From Dyadobacter chenhuakuii (lineage in GTDB: Bacteria; Bacteroidota; Bacteroidia; Cytophagales; Spirosomataceae): 64,000 nt of DNA. Positions 16,538 to 26,502 of this stretch are shown here, in pieces. Positions within the stretch are counted from its first letter, which is position 1. Each line of letters starts with the position of its first letter. The stretch lies in NCBI RefSeq assembly GCF_023821985.2, contig NZ_CP098805.1:62001-126000 (forward strand), given 5' to 3'. A program made the translations under genes and the position numbers. The notes under the pieces were generated by a model, which was not told the DNA's origin, made no database searches, and saw nothing but the letters and a program-made list of their open reading frames with translations.

Positions 16538-17843
16538 ACTTGCCAGAAATTTTTTTATTTGCTACCTATTGTTCCCGAAAGGTAAGGTTCAGACGTTTCT
16601 ACTTGACTAGTTATTATCATCGGCCTTGTAACTCACCTGTGCCTTGCATGGTGTCCGGAATAGTTACTACTCTCATTTTTCTGCTATGTTTTTCAAAATT
16701 TTCCATAGCACAAAGTTCACCCGACCAGAACAAAAAAAAGTTTAGCTAGTTGAAGATTTTGAGAAATTTTGATGGGTAGCAACCAAGGTGTATAGGCATA
16801 AAAACAACGCTAACCTTGCCGTCGGGCTAGGGGATGATCCGGCCATGAACTTTAAATCTGCGCTCTTTAATTCCATTCTGTATAGTCAGAATGCCACTAT
16901 ATTTTGTGCCAGCGACAGAGTTTGACTTCTTCTTTCAGAGTCAGTTTGGCATTATACTTATCCGAGGAAAAGTACATGGTCAATCCCTTACGCTCCCTAA
17001 GGGTTATCGTGTGGTTAATGAAGATTTTTTGTCCGTCAATAATAATGAAACCTTTCTTTAATGGTTAGCGACAAATATGTATTCATGTTTGGACACGGGT
17101 CAATCACAAGGTTTAAGTTTAAAAAAGCGTGACTAAAAGGGAAATTAAGGACCAGGAAGTTAGATGCCTTCCCAGTCTTTTTTAGAACGTTGAGCATTAA
17201 TGTTGTTCTCCAAGAAGCATTTTAGTGCTCCTGGTAGCAAACAGATTTCAAGGGGTAGTGCCATTAACACCCCGTTCAGTTGAGTGAATGGTGGGTTGAA
17301 AGCTAACTGCCATCTGCGGCTTAGCGTAGTCTGGTTTTATGGATTGCTCACGCGCCTGTTTGATAAAAGACAAAGCGTTAAAAATAGGAGGGATATTAGT
17401 AAAGTACCTTTATTTTTCATAAGTATGCGGATAGTGCGGTTTCTCGCAAGCGCTCAAATATAAGGAATTTTCTTAGACAAAAAATCAGCCTCATATCTTG
17501 TTAAATGCCTATTAGGTAGCTAAATGATTACTTATTTACAGAAAAACAGTAATTATTTGCAACTGCATAATACTTAGTAAGTAAGCGTTACTCCATAAAA
17601 ATGAGATCCTCTATAACTTAGAATAGTTATAAATTAGCTTGCTTGCTTTTTTACATTTCACGCAATAGATGGAATAGCATGTATTTCAGCAACCATCGTT
17701 GACCTTTTGAGCTGAAAGCAGAATGGATGGAATTTGGAGAATGTTACAGATAGCAGTCCTTTTTTTATCTTTGACTATTTAGGAGCGTAACACTTTGTTT
17801 TGAAGGTCAGTTAACGCTACGTTTCACTTCATTCAGCGCTAAT
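16538..17843. other. 1.3-kb gene-poor region with a possible gene remnant
   Basis: No complete gene was found. On the minus strand 17064-16897 is open and reads KKGFIIIDGQKIFINHTI then TLRERKGLTMYFSSDKYNAK, with a sensible amino acid pattern, an in-frame TAA just before it and no start codon, so it is probably a fragment of an unrecognised protein. The rest shows only short AT-rich sequence. The region may be a deletion scar or a lost mobile segment. Confidence 0.45.
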
Positions 17844-20272
17844 TTGATTACCCTTACAATACCTGGGCTTGAACAGGCAAAGCGAGATCATCAATCTTTC
17901 ATAGATTCGATACGACGCAGCATAAGCAGCCGAACTGACAATCTTAGTGAGGAAAATGCCATGAGCCAATATGCTTTGGGGCTTGGGCCCTGGCTGTACG
18001 CTCATGCGTTGGCAGCTTATCCTAACATCCAGGATCTTCTTATCATTGAAGACCTGCATGGGCAAATACATAAGCTGGCTGCTCATACAGAGGATCTGCT
18101 CAGGATCAATGAAGTTGAGCTGGCCAAAGCTGTTTTTGATCAAATACTGGCATTGAATAATATCTTTTGCCAAAAGCTGGCCACGCTTGAGCAGGAAAAT
18201 CCAATAGTCTCCCATACCAGCCAAGACTCCTTCTCTTATGAGCCGCAAAAAACCGGCAAGCAGGAATTGCTCGAAGTAATGATTGATAAGGCGCCAGCAG
18301 CCATGATGATAATGACTGGTCCTGATCACGTTATTTCCATTGCTAATCAACGTATGCTAGATATGCTGGGAAAGGGCAGTGCAATCATTGGCAAGCCAGC
18401 CTGGCTTGCAGTCCCGGAAATACAGGTGCAGCCCTACCTCGCTATATTGGATTCTGTCTTACAAAGTGGAAAGGCATATGCGGCAAAGGGTATGCCGGGC
18501 CATTTATCAAAAGACGGGGTGGTGAGCAATCACTATTCGATTTCACATACAGTCCACTGCTAGATTCTAAAGGGATTGTCTATGGGGTGATCGCCGTAAC
18601 GGTTGAAGTTACTGAAAATGTAATGTCGGACTTAGCCACTCAGAAAAGTCAAACTGCGCTCAGGGAGGCGGAGATGGATAATCAGATCAAAACAGCAGTG
18701 TTGGACTATTGTGAGCTGATCATTGGTATTAGCTATCTGGAACCTATGCCTGAGCCTTTATACAACAATCAATATACGTTGCAAAAGCTGGGTTGGCAGC
18801 ATAACAAAGGCCGTACCCTTATTGATGCAGTGTATCCCGAAGACCGGGAGTTTGTCCTTGGTGTACTTCCCGAGATATTTGCTCAAAAAGGGGGTAGCCA
18901 TGAAATCAGGCTGTGGAACGAGGTGACCGAAGAACCATTTTGGGTTCAATGGAATGTGATGGTCATCGATAATCCTCAGACAGGGCTCCCAGCAATTCTT
19001 GCCACGGTAAGCCCTGACATTACCGAGCGGAAAGAGCAGCAACTGTTAATGCAACAACAGCAGCAATCGCTGCTAAATGCGATTGAGGTAGCCCAGCTTG
19101 GTACCTGGAGCATGGATATTGCTACGCAGAAAACAACATTTTCCCGCCGTCATCTGGACATGTTTGGTGTGTCGGCACAAGAGATGAGCCTTACCCAGGC
19201 AATAGGCCATGTTATTGAAGGCGAACGCCAGGGATTGGCCGATGCATTTTTTTATGCACTTCATTCTGAAAGTGATGGCAAGTTTGAGGCAGAATACACG
19301 ATTCGGCATGCGATCACAAATCAGCTGCACATTATCCATTCCAAAGGACAAACCATCTACGATACATCAGGCAATGCTGTCAGCATTTCAGGAATTGCCC
19401 AAGATGTGACGGTTTTAAGAAACCAGCAGCAAACCCTTGAATCCCTGGTTGAACGGAGAACCCAGGAATTGGATGCCACCAATAAGGAACTGGCAATTGG
19501 AAATCAGAAGTTGCAGTACGCAAATCTATTGCTAAGCCGCTCCAATGAGGATTTAAACAGGTTTGCTTATGTGGCCTCACATGACTTGCAAGAACCCCTT
19601 CGAAAGATTCAGCAATTTGGAAGTCGGTTGAATACTGAGTATGAAGCAGCATCACCAAAGGCAAAAGATTATTTGCAAAGGATGATTGCAGCCGTAGAGC
19701 GGATGTCAAATCTTATCAGTGACCTGCTGACATTCTCCCGTATCTCTACAAATGACGCCCCGACTCAAAGTGTTTCACTACACCTACTTATACAACAAGT
19801 GCTGATAGAATTGGATGTACAGATCACCGAGGCAAATGCAGTATTCGAAATTGGCTCCTTACCTGAGCTTGAAGGAAACCCTACCCATCTTGGGCAGCTT
19901 TTTCAGAATTTAATTAGCAATGCTATTAAGTTTCGAAAAACCGACGATGCTGGCGCTTTCATACCCCCAACAATTAAGATCTATGCCAACAAAATTGCTT
20001 CTGCAGATTTGCCAGTATTAACCCAGCCTTCAGGTAAGGCTTCCTATTATCATCAGATCAACGTGAGCGACAATGGTATTGGTTTCAACGAAATTTATCT
20101 TGACCGTATTTTTCAGGTCTTTCAGCGCTTGCATGGCAGGAGTGAATATTCGGGAACTGGCATTGGCCTTGCAATTTGTGAACGCATAGTAACTAGTTTG
20201 GGTGGGGTTATCACTGCCAGCAGTGTTCCAGGAGCTGGTGCAACGTTTCAGATTTACATTCCACAAACTTAG
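17844..20272 (+). pseudogene. Sensor histidine kinase with CZB-like and PAS domains, broken by a 1-bp deletion
   Basis: The first frame (17844-18563, TTG start) encodes a domain resembling the chemoreceptor zinc-binding CZB domain (residues about 10-110: QAKRDHQSFIDSI, GPWLYAHALAAYP, DLHGQIHKLAAH) and the first part of a PAS domain. Near 18535 the frame breaks: after SNHY the text continues in another frame as FDFTYSPLLDSKGIVYG, which restores the PAS end. The second frame (to 20272) has two more PAS domains, a HisKA domain (FAYVASHDLQEPLRKIQQF) and HATPase (NAIKF, DNGIGF, GTGIGLAIC). One lost T in TATTCGAT explains the break. The second part alone could give a 561-residue kinase from 18587, so some function may remain. 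The usual CZB cysteine (C.LGKW) is Ala here (YALGLGPW). Confidence 0.8.
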
Positions 20273-20343
20273 TTATTGGCCATTCATTCCTGCCCTTAAC
20301 CTACGGTGGCAAGGTTTTTAAACCAACAATCATAAAAAGCAAT

Positions 20344-20766
20344 ATGGGATACGGTCCAATACTATACGTTGGAGGAGATGAAGATGATCGCTATCTGGTC
20401 ACAGAAGCGTTAGAAGCGATCGGGTCTACCAGCAAAGTGATTAATTTCGACAATGGCCAGGGGCTGATAAATTATCTGGATAGCAGCAAGGAAAGGCCTT
20501 TTATCATTTTATGTGACTTATACCTTCCGCAAATGACGGGTTTAGAGCTTAAAGAGGCTATCAATGCTGATGAAGAATTAAAGCGGCGCGCTATTCCATT
20601 TATTTTTCTATCAGAATCTGTAAATCCCAAGGATGTTGATAATGCTTATATGTCACTAGTTCAAGGATTTTATGTAAAGGCACCAACCTTTGAAGGTTTG
20701 AAAAGCCAGCTCAGTGCTATTTGCCAGTATTGGGAGCTTGCAACTTTGCCAGGCGAAAGAAGGTAG
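20344..20766 (+). CDS. Single-domain response regulator (CheY-like)
   Basis: A 140-residue receiver domain. The acidic pocket is in YVGGDEDDR, the phospho-acceptor Asp in IILCDLYLPQMTGLELK (about residue 59), the switch Ser in IPFIFLSES and the Lys in GFYVKAPT. There is no output domain, so it probably acts by protein contact in a relay. It lies 71 bases after the broken sensor kinase and was probably its partner. Confidence 0.88.
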   Translation: MGYGPILYVGGDEDDRYLVTEALEAIGSTSKVINFDNGQGLINYLDSSKERPFIILCDLYLPQMTGLELKEAINADEELKRRAIPFIFLSESVNPKDVDNAYMSLVQGFYVKAPTFEGLKSQLSAICQYWELATLPGERR

Positions 20767-21324
20767 GGATTGTCAAACATATGAGCTTCTAAGCCTTGCG
20801 GAAAAATTTATGATCTTTACCAGCTAGATGGTCATTGTTCTTCCCACATTTCTCGTTTTACAGTGTACGCCGAACCGGTGGTTTTCCGTACTCTTAGAGC
20901 CTTTCCGGTCCTGAATATTGGTATCTATATCATGGCAATTTAGTTCTGAAATTTTCATGCAAAAGAGTCCTGCAGATTACATCGGAGATCCGATTCCAGG
21001 CCCATCAGGTATGTAATAAAACGAACAAATTTTTAAAAAATCTAGAATCATCCCAAGCTTTAGGCACAGCCGGGCATATTCAAACCGCGGTTAAAACAAA
21101 CTCGGGCTGATTTTCGATTTTATGCGATTCTATATCCAATAGCGGCTGTTTCGTACAGTTAGGGTAAATAGGTATTGATTAAATCGTAGTTCTGCTTTCG
21201 CATTGTTCACTCGGGATGCGCTTACTGAGATGGCCAGCTATAATAATAAAGAATCCGACTAAATGAACAGAATGCTGTCTATCTGACCTCTATTAAGCAT
21301 TATGATACTCTGAAATCTTTTTAA
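20767..21324. other. Gene-free 560-base stretch
   Basis: No convincing open frame, tRNA or hairpin terminator was seen between the receiver gene and the convergent Crp-type gene. Short open frames here have no plausible start or composition. Confidence 0.5.
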
Positions 21325-21969
21325 TCATACTTCAGCTACCCATTCAATACTATTTCTTTGTAGTCTGATTTTTTGATCCTGTTCCATTTTCTTTAATAAT
21401 CTTGATATTACCTCTCGAGAAGTATTGAGATCATTGGCAATCTGATGATGGGTAATTAAAATCTGACTGGTCTTAGTAGTTCTAAACCGATTTTTCAGAT
21501 AAAATTCCAGCCTTTCGTCCATGCCCTTAAATACTACATTGTCAAATACGACCAGCAGCTCTTCAAAGCGGGCCCGGTAGTTGGCAATGACAAAGTAGTA
21601 CCAGGTTTTATATTTTTGCATCAGCTCGTCCATTAACTGGATCGGGATCAGAATCGCAACAGTATCTTCCAAGGCTTTGGCCATGATCTCACTAGCCTCT
21701 TGTTTGGTATTACAAATCATCGACAGGGCGCATGCGTTTCCTGGTTGAAGATCATAAACGAAGGCTTCCTGTCCATCATCTCCCTGACGGTAAAGTTTTA
21801 CTCTCCCGCTTCCAATAAGCAAGGTGTGTTTAATGTACTGTCCGGCCCGCATGATTACTTCTCCAGCTGGAATCTTTTTCAGGCTGCATTCCCGGATAAG
21901 GTGCTGTTTTAATTCAGGCTCGAAGTCCGCAAAAACGGTATCGAGATAGTAGGAAATATCTTCACTCAT
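21325..21969 (-). CDS. Crp/Fnr-family transcriptional regulator
   Basis: A 214-residue regulator with a cNMP-like effector domain (residues 20-125, IPAGEVIMRAGQYIKHTLLI, GSGRVKLYR) and a C-terminal winged helix with the recognition region ITHHQIANDLNTSREVISRLLKKME. The cyclic-nucleotide phosphate cassette is not conserved, and there is a Cys in NACALSMICNT that could sense redox or sulfur species. This group often sits divergent from sulfide-oxidation genes, as here. Two palindromes of the form GTGAC-N4-RTCAC lie upstream of the TauE and MBL-rhodanese genes and are its most likely targets. Confidence 0.9.
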   Translation of the reverse strand: MSEDISYYLDTVFADFEPELKQHLIRECSLKKIPAGEVIMRAGQYIKHTLLIGSGRVKLYRQGDDGQEAFVYDLQPGNACALSMICNTKQEASEIMAKALEDTVAILIPIQLMDELMQKYKTWYYFVIANYRARFEELLVVFDNVVFKGMDERLEFYLKNRFRTTKTSQILITHHQIANDLNTSREVISRLLKKMEQDQKIRLQRNSIEWVAEV

Positions 21970-22082
21970 AACTAGCTAAATGATTAAGCGAGGCATAAAG
22001 TCATAAAAAAAATGCACCCTAAAAGGTTCCGAAATGCTGGATATACAAGTTTTGGGACATAACAAATATTTATTCCCATATG

Positions 22083-22125
22083 TGACCTTTATCACTTTCC
22101 CGGCGCTTGACACTTCTGATTTTTG
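22083..22125 (+). promoter_or_regulatory. Crp/Fnr-type site and -7 element before the sulfur genes (TauE)
   Basis: TGACCTTTATCA (22083-22094) lies in GTGAC-N4-ATCAC. The -7-like GATTTTTG begins 24 bases after the last base of the site. The same spacing and the same GAnnTTTG form recur before the MBL-rhodanese gene. Binding by the divergent Crp/Fnr protein is inference. Confidence 0.55.
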
Positions 22126-22146
22126 CAGCATAAACAATGCAAAAAA

Positions 22147-22947
22147 ATGGAAATCATCGCCTACATAGCGTCTATATTTATTGGTATCTCATTGGGTATG
22201 ATCGGTGGGGGAGGCTCCATTTTGACTGTGCCGGTCCTGGTCTATATGTTCGGTATTAGTCCTTTGGTATCAACGTCCTACTCGCTGTTCATTGTCGGAT
22301 CCACCAGTCTTGTTGGAGCATATAGCAATTACCGGAAAGGTGCAGTCAAAATCAAAACTGCACTGCTCTTTGGAAGCACATCGATCACAACGGTTTTCCT
22401 CACGCGTAAGTTTTTAATTCCGTTGGTGCCCCATGATCTTTTTAGCATCGGAGCCTTTCAGATCACCGAACCTTTACTGACGATGGTGCTTTTTGCTGTC
22501 TTAATGGTAGCGGCATCGGTGGGCATGATCAAAAGCAAGGAGCGAAAACCAGGGTGTTTGGAGTGTGACTTAAAAGGTAATATTGCCCGGATGCTTTTAA
22601 GCGGCATTGGGATTGGACTTACTACGGGATTTCTGGGAGCAGGGGGCGGGTTTTTGCTGATACCAACATTGGTATTGATCCTGGGCATGCCTATGAAGGA
22701 AGCTGTGGGCACTTCGCTTCTGATTATCACGCTGAATTCGCTGATTGGTTTTGCAGGCGATATAGGAAATTTCGTGATTGACTGGGCTTTCCTGTTGAAA
22801 ATCACTGGTATAGCCATGGCAGGGATTTTAATCGGGGGCCTCTTAGCCAAAAGGGTTAATGCTACTTCTTTGAAGAAGGGTTTTGGCTGGTTTGTGCTGG
22901 TGATGGGGATTTACATTATATCCTCCGAGCTGATGCATCTCAAATAA
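22147..22947 (+). CDS. TauE/SafE family sulfite/anion transporter
   Basis: The ATG at 22147 is chosen over the in-frame TTG at 22123. The 266-residue protein has about 8 hydrophobic segments and the repeated TauE pattern (GISLGMIGGGGSILTVPVLV in the first half, GFLGAGGGFLLIPTLV in the second). TauE/SafE proteins export sulfite or sulfoacetate-type anions. A CLECDL segment lies between the halves. It is the first gene of the sulfur island, followed by MBL-rhodanese and YeeE/YedE genes. Confidence 0.9.
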   Translation: MEIIAYIASIFIGISLGMIGGGGSILTVPVLVYMFGISPLVSTSYSLFIVGSTSLVGAYSNYRKGAVKIKTALLFGSTSITTVFLTRKFLIPLVPHDLFSIGAFQITEPLLTMVLFAVLMVAASVGMIKSKERKPGCLECDLKGNIARMLLSGIGIGLTTGFLGAGGGFLLIPTLVLILGMPMKEAVGTSLLIITLNSLIGFAGDIGNFVIDWAFLLKITGIAMAGILIGGLLAKRVNATSLKKGFGWFVLVMGIYIISSELMHLK

Positions 22948-23002
22948 ATTTCTGATCACCTGCCAAGAAGGTGAAAATGATTTTCATTTTTTTTCCGCAA
23001 TG

Positions 23003-23045
23003 TGACTCTTGTCACTGACCAGCCATCTAAACATCCTGAAATTTG
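23003..23045 (+). promoter_or_regulatory. Crp/Fnr-type site and -7 element before the MBL-rhodanese gene
   Basis: TGACTCTTGTCA (23003-23014), extended to GTGAC-N4-GTCAC, is a perfect palindrome. GAAATTTG, a -7-like element, begins 24 bases after its last base, exactly as before the TauE gene. Confidence 0.6.
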
Positions 23046-23088
23046 TATAGTTAATTCAAAAGGGTTGAAAAATCAAAAGATCATCAAT

Positions 23089-24513
23089 ATGAAAATTGAG
23101 CAAATTTATACCGGCTGCCTCTCGCAAGGAGCCTATTATATTGAAAGCAATGGGGAAGCTGTGGTAATCGACCCACTGCGTGAAGTTGAGCCCTACATCA
23201 ACCGTGCAGAACAAAATGGGGTAAAGATAAAATATGTCCTGGAAACGCATTTTCATGCGGATTTTGTATCAGGCCACATTGACCTGGCTGAAAAAACCGG
23301 TGCGCAAATCGTTTTTGGTCCGACCGCTAAACCCGGCTTTGATGCGCTTGTAGCCGTGGACGGCCAGGTTCTGATAGTGGGCGATGTGTCGCTTACGGTA
23401 CTGCATACACCCGGGCACACCATGGAAAGCACCTGTTATCTTTTAAGTGATCAGCAGGGAAAACAGGTTGGCATTTTTACAGGGGATACCCTGTTCATTG
23501 GCGATGTTGGGCGTCCTGACCTGGCACAAAAAGTATCCGCTGAACTGACACAAGAAAAGCTTGCAGAGCATCTGTTTGATTCCCTGCGTTATAAGATTAT
23601 GCCACTTGCTGATGATATTATTGTCTATCCGGCCCACGGCGCAGGAAGTGCGTGCGGTAAAAACATGAGCAAGGAAACAACCGATACATTGGGTAGCCAG
23701 AAAACCTCCAACTATGCCCTCAGACCGGATATGACCAGGGAAGAATTTGTCGAAGAAGTTACGGGTGGGCTGATGCCGCCTCCGGCCTACTTCCCTGAAA
23801 ACGTATCGATGAATATCAATGGCTACGAAAGCATTGACAGGGTTCTTGAAAGGGGCGCCCAGGCTTTGCATGCGGCGGCTTTTGAGGCGGTGGCAAACCA
23901 AACTGGCGCGCTCGTCCTTGATACCCGGGATGCAGAAATCTTTGCAAAAGGCTTCGTTCCTAACTCGATCAATATCGGAATAAATGGAAGCTTTGCTCCA
24001 TGGGTAGGGACGCTTATTCCAGACATCAAACAAAGCATATTGATAATAACCGAGCAGGGTAGGGAAGAAGAAGTGGTGACCCGTCTTGCGCGTGTGGGCT
24101 ATGACCATACGATCGGATATTTAAAAGGCGGGATCGATGCCTGGGTCAAAGCCGGTAAAGAAACCAGCCAGATTCAGTCAGTAACCGCTGACCAGATGAG
24201 TCAGCGCTTGAAAATTGACCCTGCCATCGGCGTGCTGGATGTACGTAAGGCAAGTGAGTTCCGCTCTGAGCATATGCTGGATGCAGAAAATATCCCCTTG
24301 GATTATGTCAATGATCACCTGGCGCAGATCGATAAAAACAAAACGTACTTCGTACACTGCGCCGGCGGTTACCGGTCCATGATATTTAATTCCATACTCA
24401 AAGCACGTGGATATGATAATATGATCGATGTCAGGGGCGGTTTCAAGGCAATACTGGAATCAGGTAAGTTTCAAGTAAGCAACTATGTTTGTCCAAGTAC
24501 ATTAAACGGCTAG
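23089..24513 (+). CDS. MBL-fold persulfide dioxygenase-like protein with two rhodanese domains
   Basis: The ATG at 23089 (MKIEQIYTGCLSQGAYYI) gives 474 residues. The metallo-beta-lactamase part holds ETHFHADFVSGH (HxHxDH), HTPGHT, FTGDTLF and VYPAHGAGS, the mononuclear iron site of ETHE1/Blh-type persulfide dioxygenases. Two rhodanese domains follow: the first has no active Cys (ILIITEQGREEE), the second has it in YFVHCAGGYRSM. It oxidises sulfane sulfur from sulfide detoxification in the cytoplasm. Neighbouring TauE (sulfite export) and YeeE/YedE (sulfur-compound import) genes complete the pathway. Confidence 0.92.
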   Translation: MKIEQIYTGCLSQGAYYIESNGEAVVIDPLREVEPYINRAEQNGVKIKYVLETHFHADFVSGHIDLAEKTGAQIVFGPTAKPGFDALVAVDGQVLIVGDVSLTVLHTPGHTMESTCYLLSDQQGKQVGIFTGDTLFIGDVGRPDLAQKVSAELTQEKLAEHLFDSLRYKIMPLADDIIVYPAHGAGSACGKNMSKETTDTLGSQKTSNYALRPDMTREEFVEEVTGGLMPPPAYFPENVSMNINGYESIDRVLERGAQALHAAAFEAVANQTGALVLDTRDAEIFAKGFVPNSINIGINGSFAPWVGTLIPDIKQSILIITEQGREEEVVTRLARVGYDHTIGYLKGGIDAWVKAGKETSQIQSVTADQMSQRLKIDPAIGVLDVRKASEFRSEHMLDAENIPLDYVNDHLAQIDKNKTYFVHCAGGYRSMIFNSILKARGYDNMIDVRGGFKAILESGKFQVSNYVCPSTLNG

Positions 24514-24588
24514 GTTCCAGGTTTATAACGGCGGGGCCTGGGATAAGCTCAGACAAAAAAATCAATAAAAAAACATCTTTAAACTATT

Positions 24589-25152
24589 ATGCTGGAAATT
24601 ATAAAACAGCCCTGGCCATGGTATGTGGCCGGGCCGCTGATCGGGCTAACAGTGCCTGCACTTTTAATACTGGGTAATAAGTCCTTTGGGATTTCATCAT
24701 CGCTCCGGCATGTTTGCGCCATGTGCGTCCCAGCTAAAATCCCGTTTTTTCAATACGATTGGAAAAAGGAGTTGTGGAATATGTTTTTTGTGCTGGGGAT
24801 TTTTTTGGGAGGGATGATAGCGGTGACATTTATGGCTAACACTGAACCAGTCGAGTTGAACCCGTCATTGGTAAAAGAGCTCAGCATTTATGGTGTTACT
24901 GATTTTTCATCGCTCGTCCCGGTTGACCTGGTCAGTTGGAAAAAGCTTTTGACGCTACCCGGTTTTATCATGATGGTTGGTGGTGGGTTTCTGGTAGGGT
25001 TTGGTGCGCGTTATGCCGGAGGCTGCACGAGCGGTCACGCAATTATGGGACTTGCTACCCTGCAATGGCCCTCATTGGTAGCAACAATATGTTTTATGAT
25101 TGGTGGATTTGTCATGGCAAACTGGATATTGCCTTTTATATTATCATTGTAA
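24589..25152 (+). CDS. YeeE/YedE family thiosulfate/sulfur-compound transport protein (first of pair)
   Basis: A 187-residue membrane protein with about 5 hydrophobic segments and the family motif [18 protein letters not shown], whose Cys faces the transport pore in the thiosulfate importer YeeE. The half-size form works with a second half encoded next (8 bases downstream). An additional HVCAMCVP element sits near residue 45. It probably brings thiosulfate or a related sulfur compound into the cell for the MBL-rhodanese enzyme. Confidence 0.9.
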   Translation: MLEIIKQPWPWYVAGPLIGLTVPALLILGNKSFGISSSLRHVCAMCVPAKIPFFQYDWKKELWNMFFVLGIFLGGMIAVTFMANTEPVELNPSLVKELSIYGVTDFSSLVPVDLVSWKKLLTLPGFIMMVGGGFLVGFGARYAGGCTSGHAIMGLATLQWPSLVATICFMIGGFVMANWILPFILSL

Positions 25153-25160
25153 TTCAAAAA

Positions 25161-25673
25161 ATGGAAAATTCAAAGCAGGTTAATTTTATACAGCAGCGTG
25201 AGCATGACATCCGTACAACGGATTCAATATGCATCAATGAGAGCCAAAAACAACATAAATGGTATTATAACTTAAAATACCTTGCGGTTGGATTACTTTT
25301 TGGCGTACTATTTGTGAAAGCAGAAGTGATCAGCTGGTTTAGGATCCAGGAAATGTTCAGGCTGCAATCGTTTCATATGTACGGCATTATTGGAAGCGCC
25401 GTACTGGTCGGGATGATTTCAGTGTGGCTTATCAAACGGTACCGGATCAAAACCATTTCAGGGGAAGCTATCATCTTCACCGATAAGAAATTCAATAAAG
25501 GACAAATTTATGGAGGCCTATTATTTGGGCTGGGCTGGGGTTTGACCGGCGCTTGTCCGGGACCCTTGTTTGCACAGATCGGTATGGGGGCAACTGTTGT
25601 AATCGTCACGCTAATTAGCGCAGTGGCAGGAACCTGGGTGTATGGCCGGTTTAGGGATCAATTACCTCATTAG
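25161..25673 (+). CDS. YeeE/YedE family protein (second of pair, DUF6691 type)
   Basis: The ATG at 25161 (MENSKQVNFIQQ) gives 170 residues; the longer frame from 24936 overlaps the preceding gene and is rejected. After a polar N-terminus of about 35 residues there are about 4 hydrophobic segments with the motif GLGWGLTGACPGPLFAQIG, whose Cys corresponds to the second pore Cys of full-length YeeE. It should pair with the preceding half-transporter. Confidence 0.9.
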   Translation: MENSKQVNFIQQREHDIRTTDSICINESQKQHKWYYNLKYLAVGLLFGVLFVKAEVISWFRIQEMFRLQSFHMYGIIGSAVLVGMISVWLIKRYRIKTISGEAIIFTDKKFNKGQIYGGLLFGLGWGLTGACPGPLFAQIGMGATVVIVTLISAVAGTWVYGRFRDQLPH

Positions 25674-25710
25674 TTTCAGTAAAGAGTTGAATTAAAAAAA
25701 AGATTTTGTT

Positions 25711-26502
25711 ATGAAAATCCAACAATTCGAAGATAAATACTTGGCACATTACAGTTATGCCATCCTAAGTGAATGCGAATCAAAAATGGTATTAATTGAT
25801 CCGGCCCGGAATTCAGAGCCTTATTATGCGTTTGCAAAAGAGCATCAAGCCCAGATTATCGCTGTAATAGAAACGCATTCACATGCCGACTTCGTCAGCA
25901 GTCATCTGGAAATTGCCCAGACCACGGGTGCTGCCATTTATGCGGAAAAGCGCTGAGTGATGCTTCTAGCAGCAGTATGGGAGAGCAAAAGAGAGAGAAC
26001 TGGTCCCTGCAACCTATGAGTCATAAGGCTTTTGTACGACAATTAAGCTCTGATCAGCCCTTTATTCCAGGCTATTTTCCTTTTAATGTCGATCTTAACA
26101 AAAAAGGCGCACCAGCATTTGGGGATAGTATTGGTAAAGTAAAGCTGGCTTGCCAAGATCAAGGAAGCTTTTGTATTAAACGGTGGGCAGCAAACTATTC
26201 AGCCTTTGGACCTGGAAGATTTTAGGGCTCATCAGGACAAATACACTATTGTTGACGTAAGAAACAGCTCGGAAGTATCTGAGAATCCAATTTTCAGTTG
26301 TAGTATTTCGATTCCGCTGGCCGATTTGAAAAGCAGGATTGATGAAATCCCTCATGATAAGCCGATTGCAGTACACTGCGCGGGTGGATACCGAAGCGCT
26401 ATTGGCAGCTCATTGATTGCTTCGTTAATTGGGGAAGGCAAACCGGTATATGACATTGGAGAACATATTAAAGAGTTTGATGAGCAGCCCGCTGTTGAAT
26501 AG
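25711..26502 (+). pseudogene. Second MBL-rhodanese gene collapsed by two internal deletions
   Basis: Three short frames together give a shrunken copy of an MBL-rhodanese protein. The first ends ETHSHADFVSSHLEIAQ, then GAAIYAEKR and a stop; in the next frame the text resumes as ALSDASSSSMGEQKRENW, which in the intact paralog at 23089 comes after YPAHGAGSACGK. The second half of the MBL site is therefore missing. A further jump near 26160 removes most of the first rhodanese domain (GKVKLACQD joins KEAFVLNGGQQTIQP). The last rhodanese domain (26206-26502) is complete with VHCAGGYRSA. The first junction contains TGCGGAAAAGCGC, which fits both flanks, suggesting deletion between short repeats. Confidence 0.85.

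Noticed and set aside
24936..25160. Upstream extension of the second YeeE/YedE gene
   Set aside because: It overlaps the first YeeE/YedE gene and has shadow-like composition; the ATG at 25161 fits the spacing of the operon.
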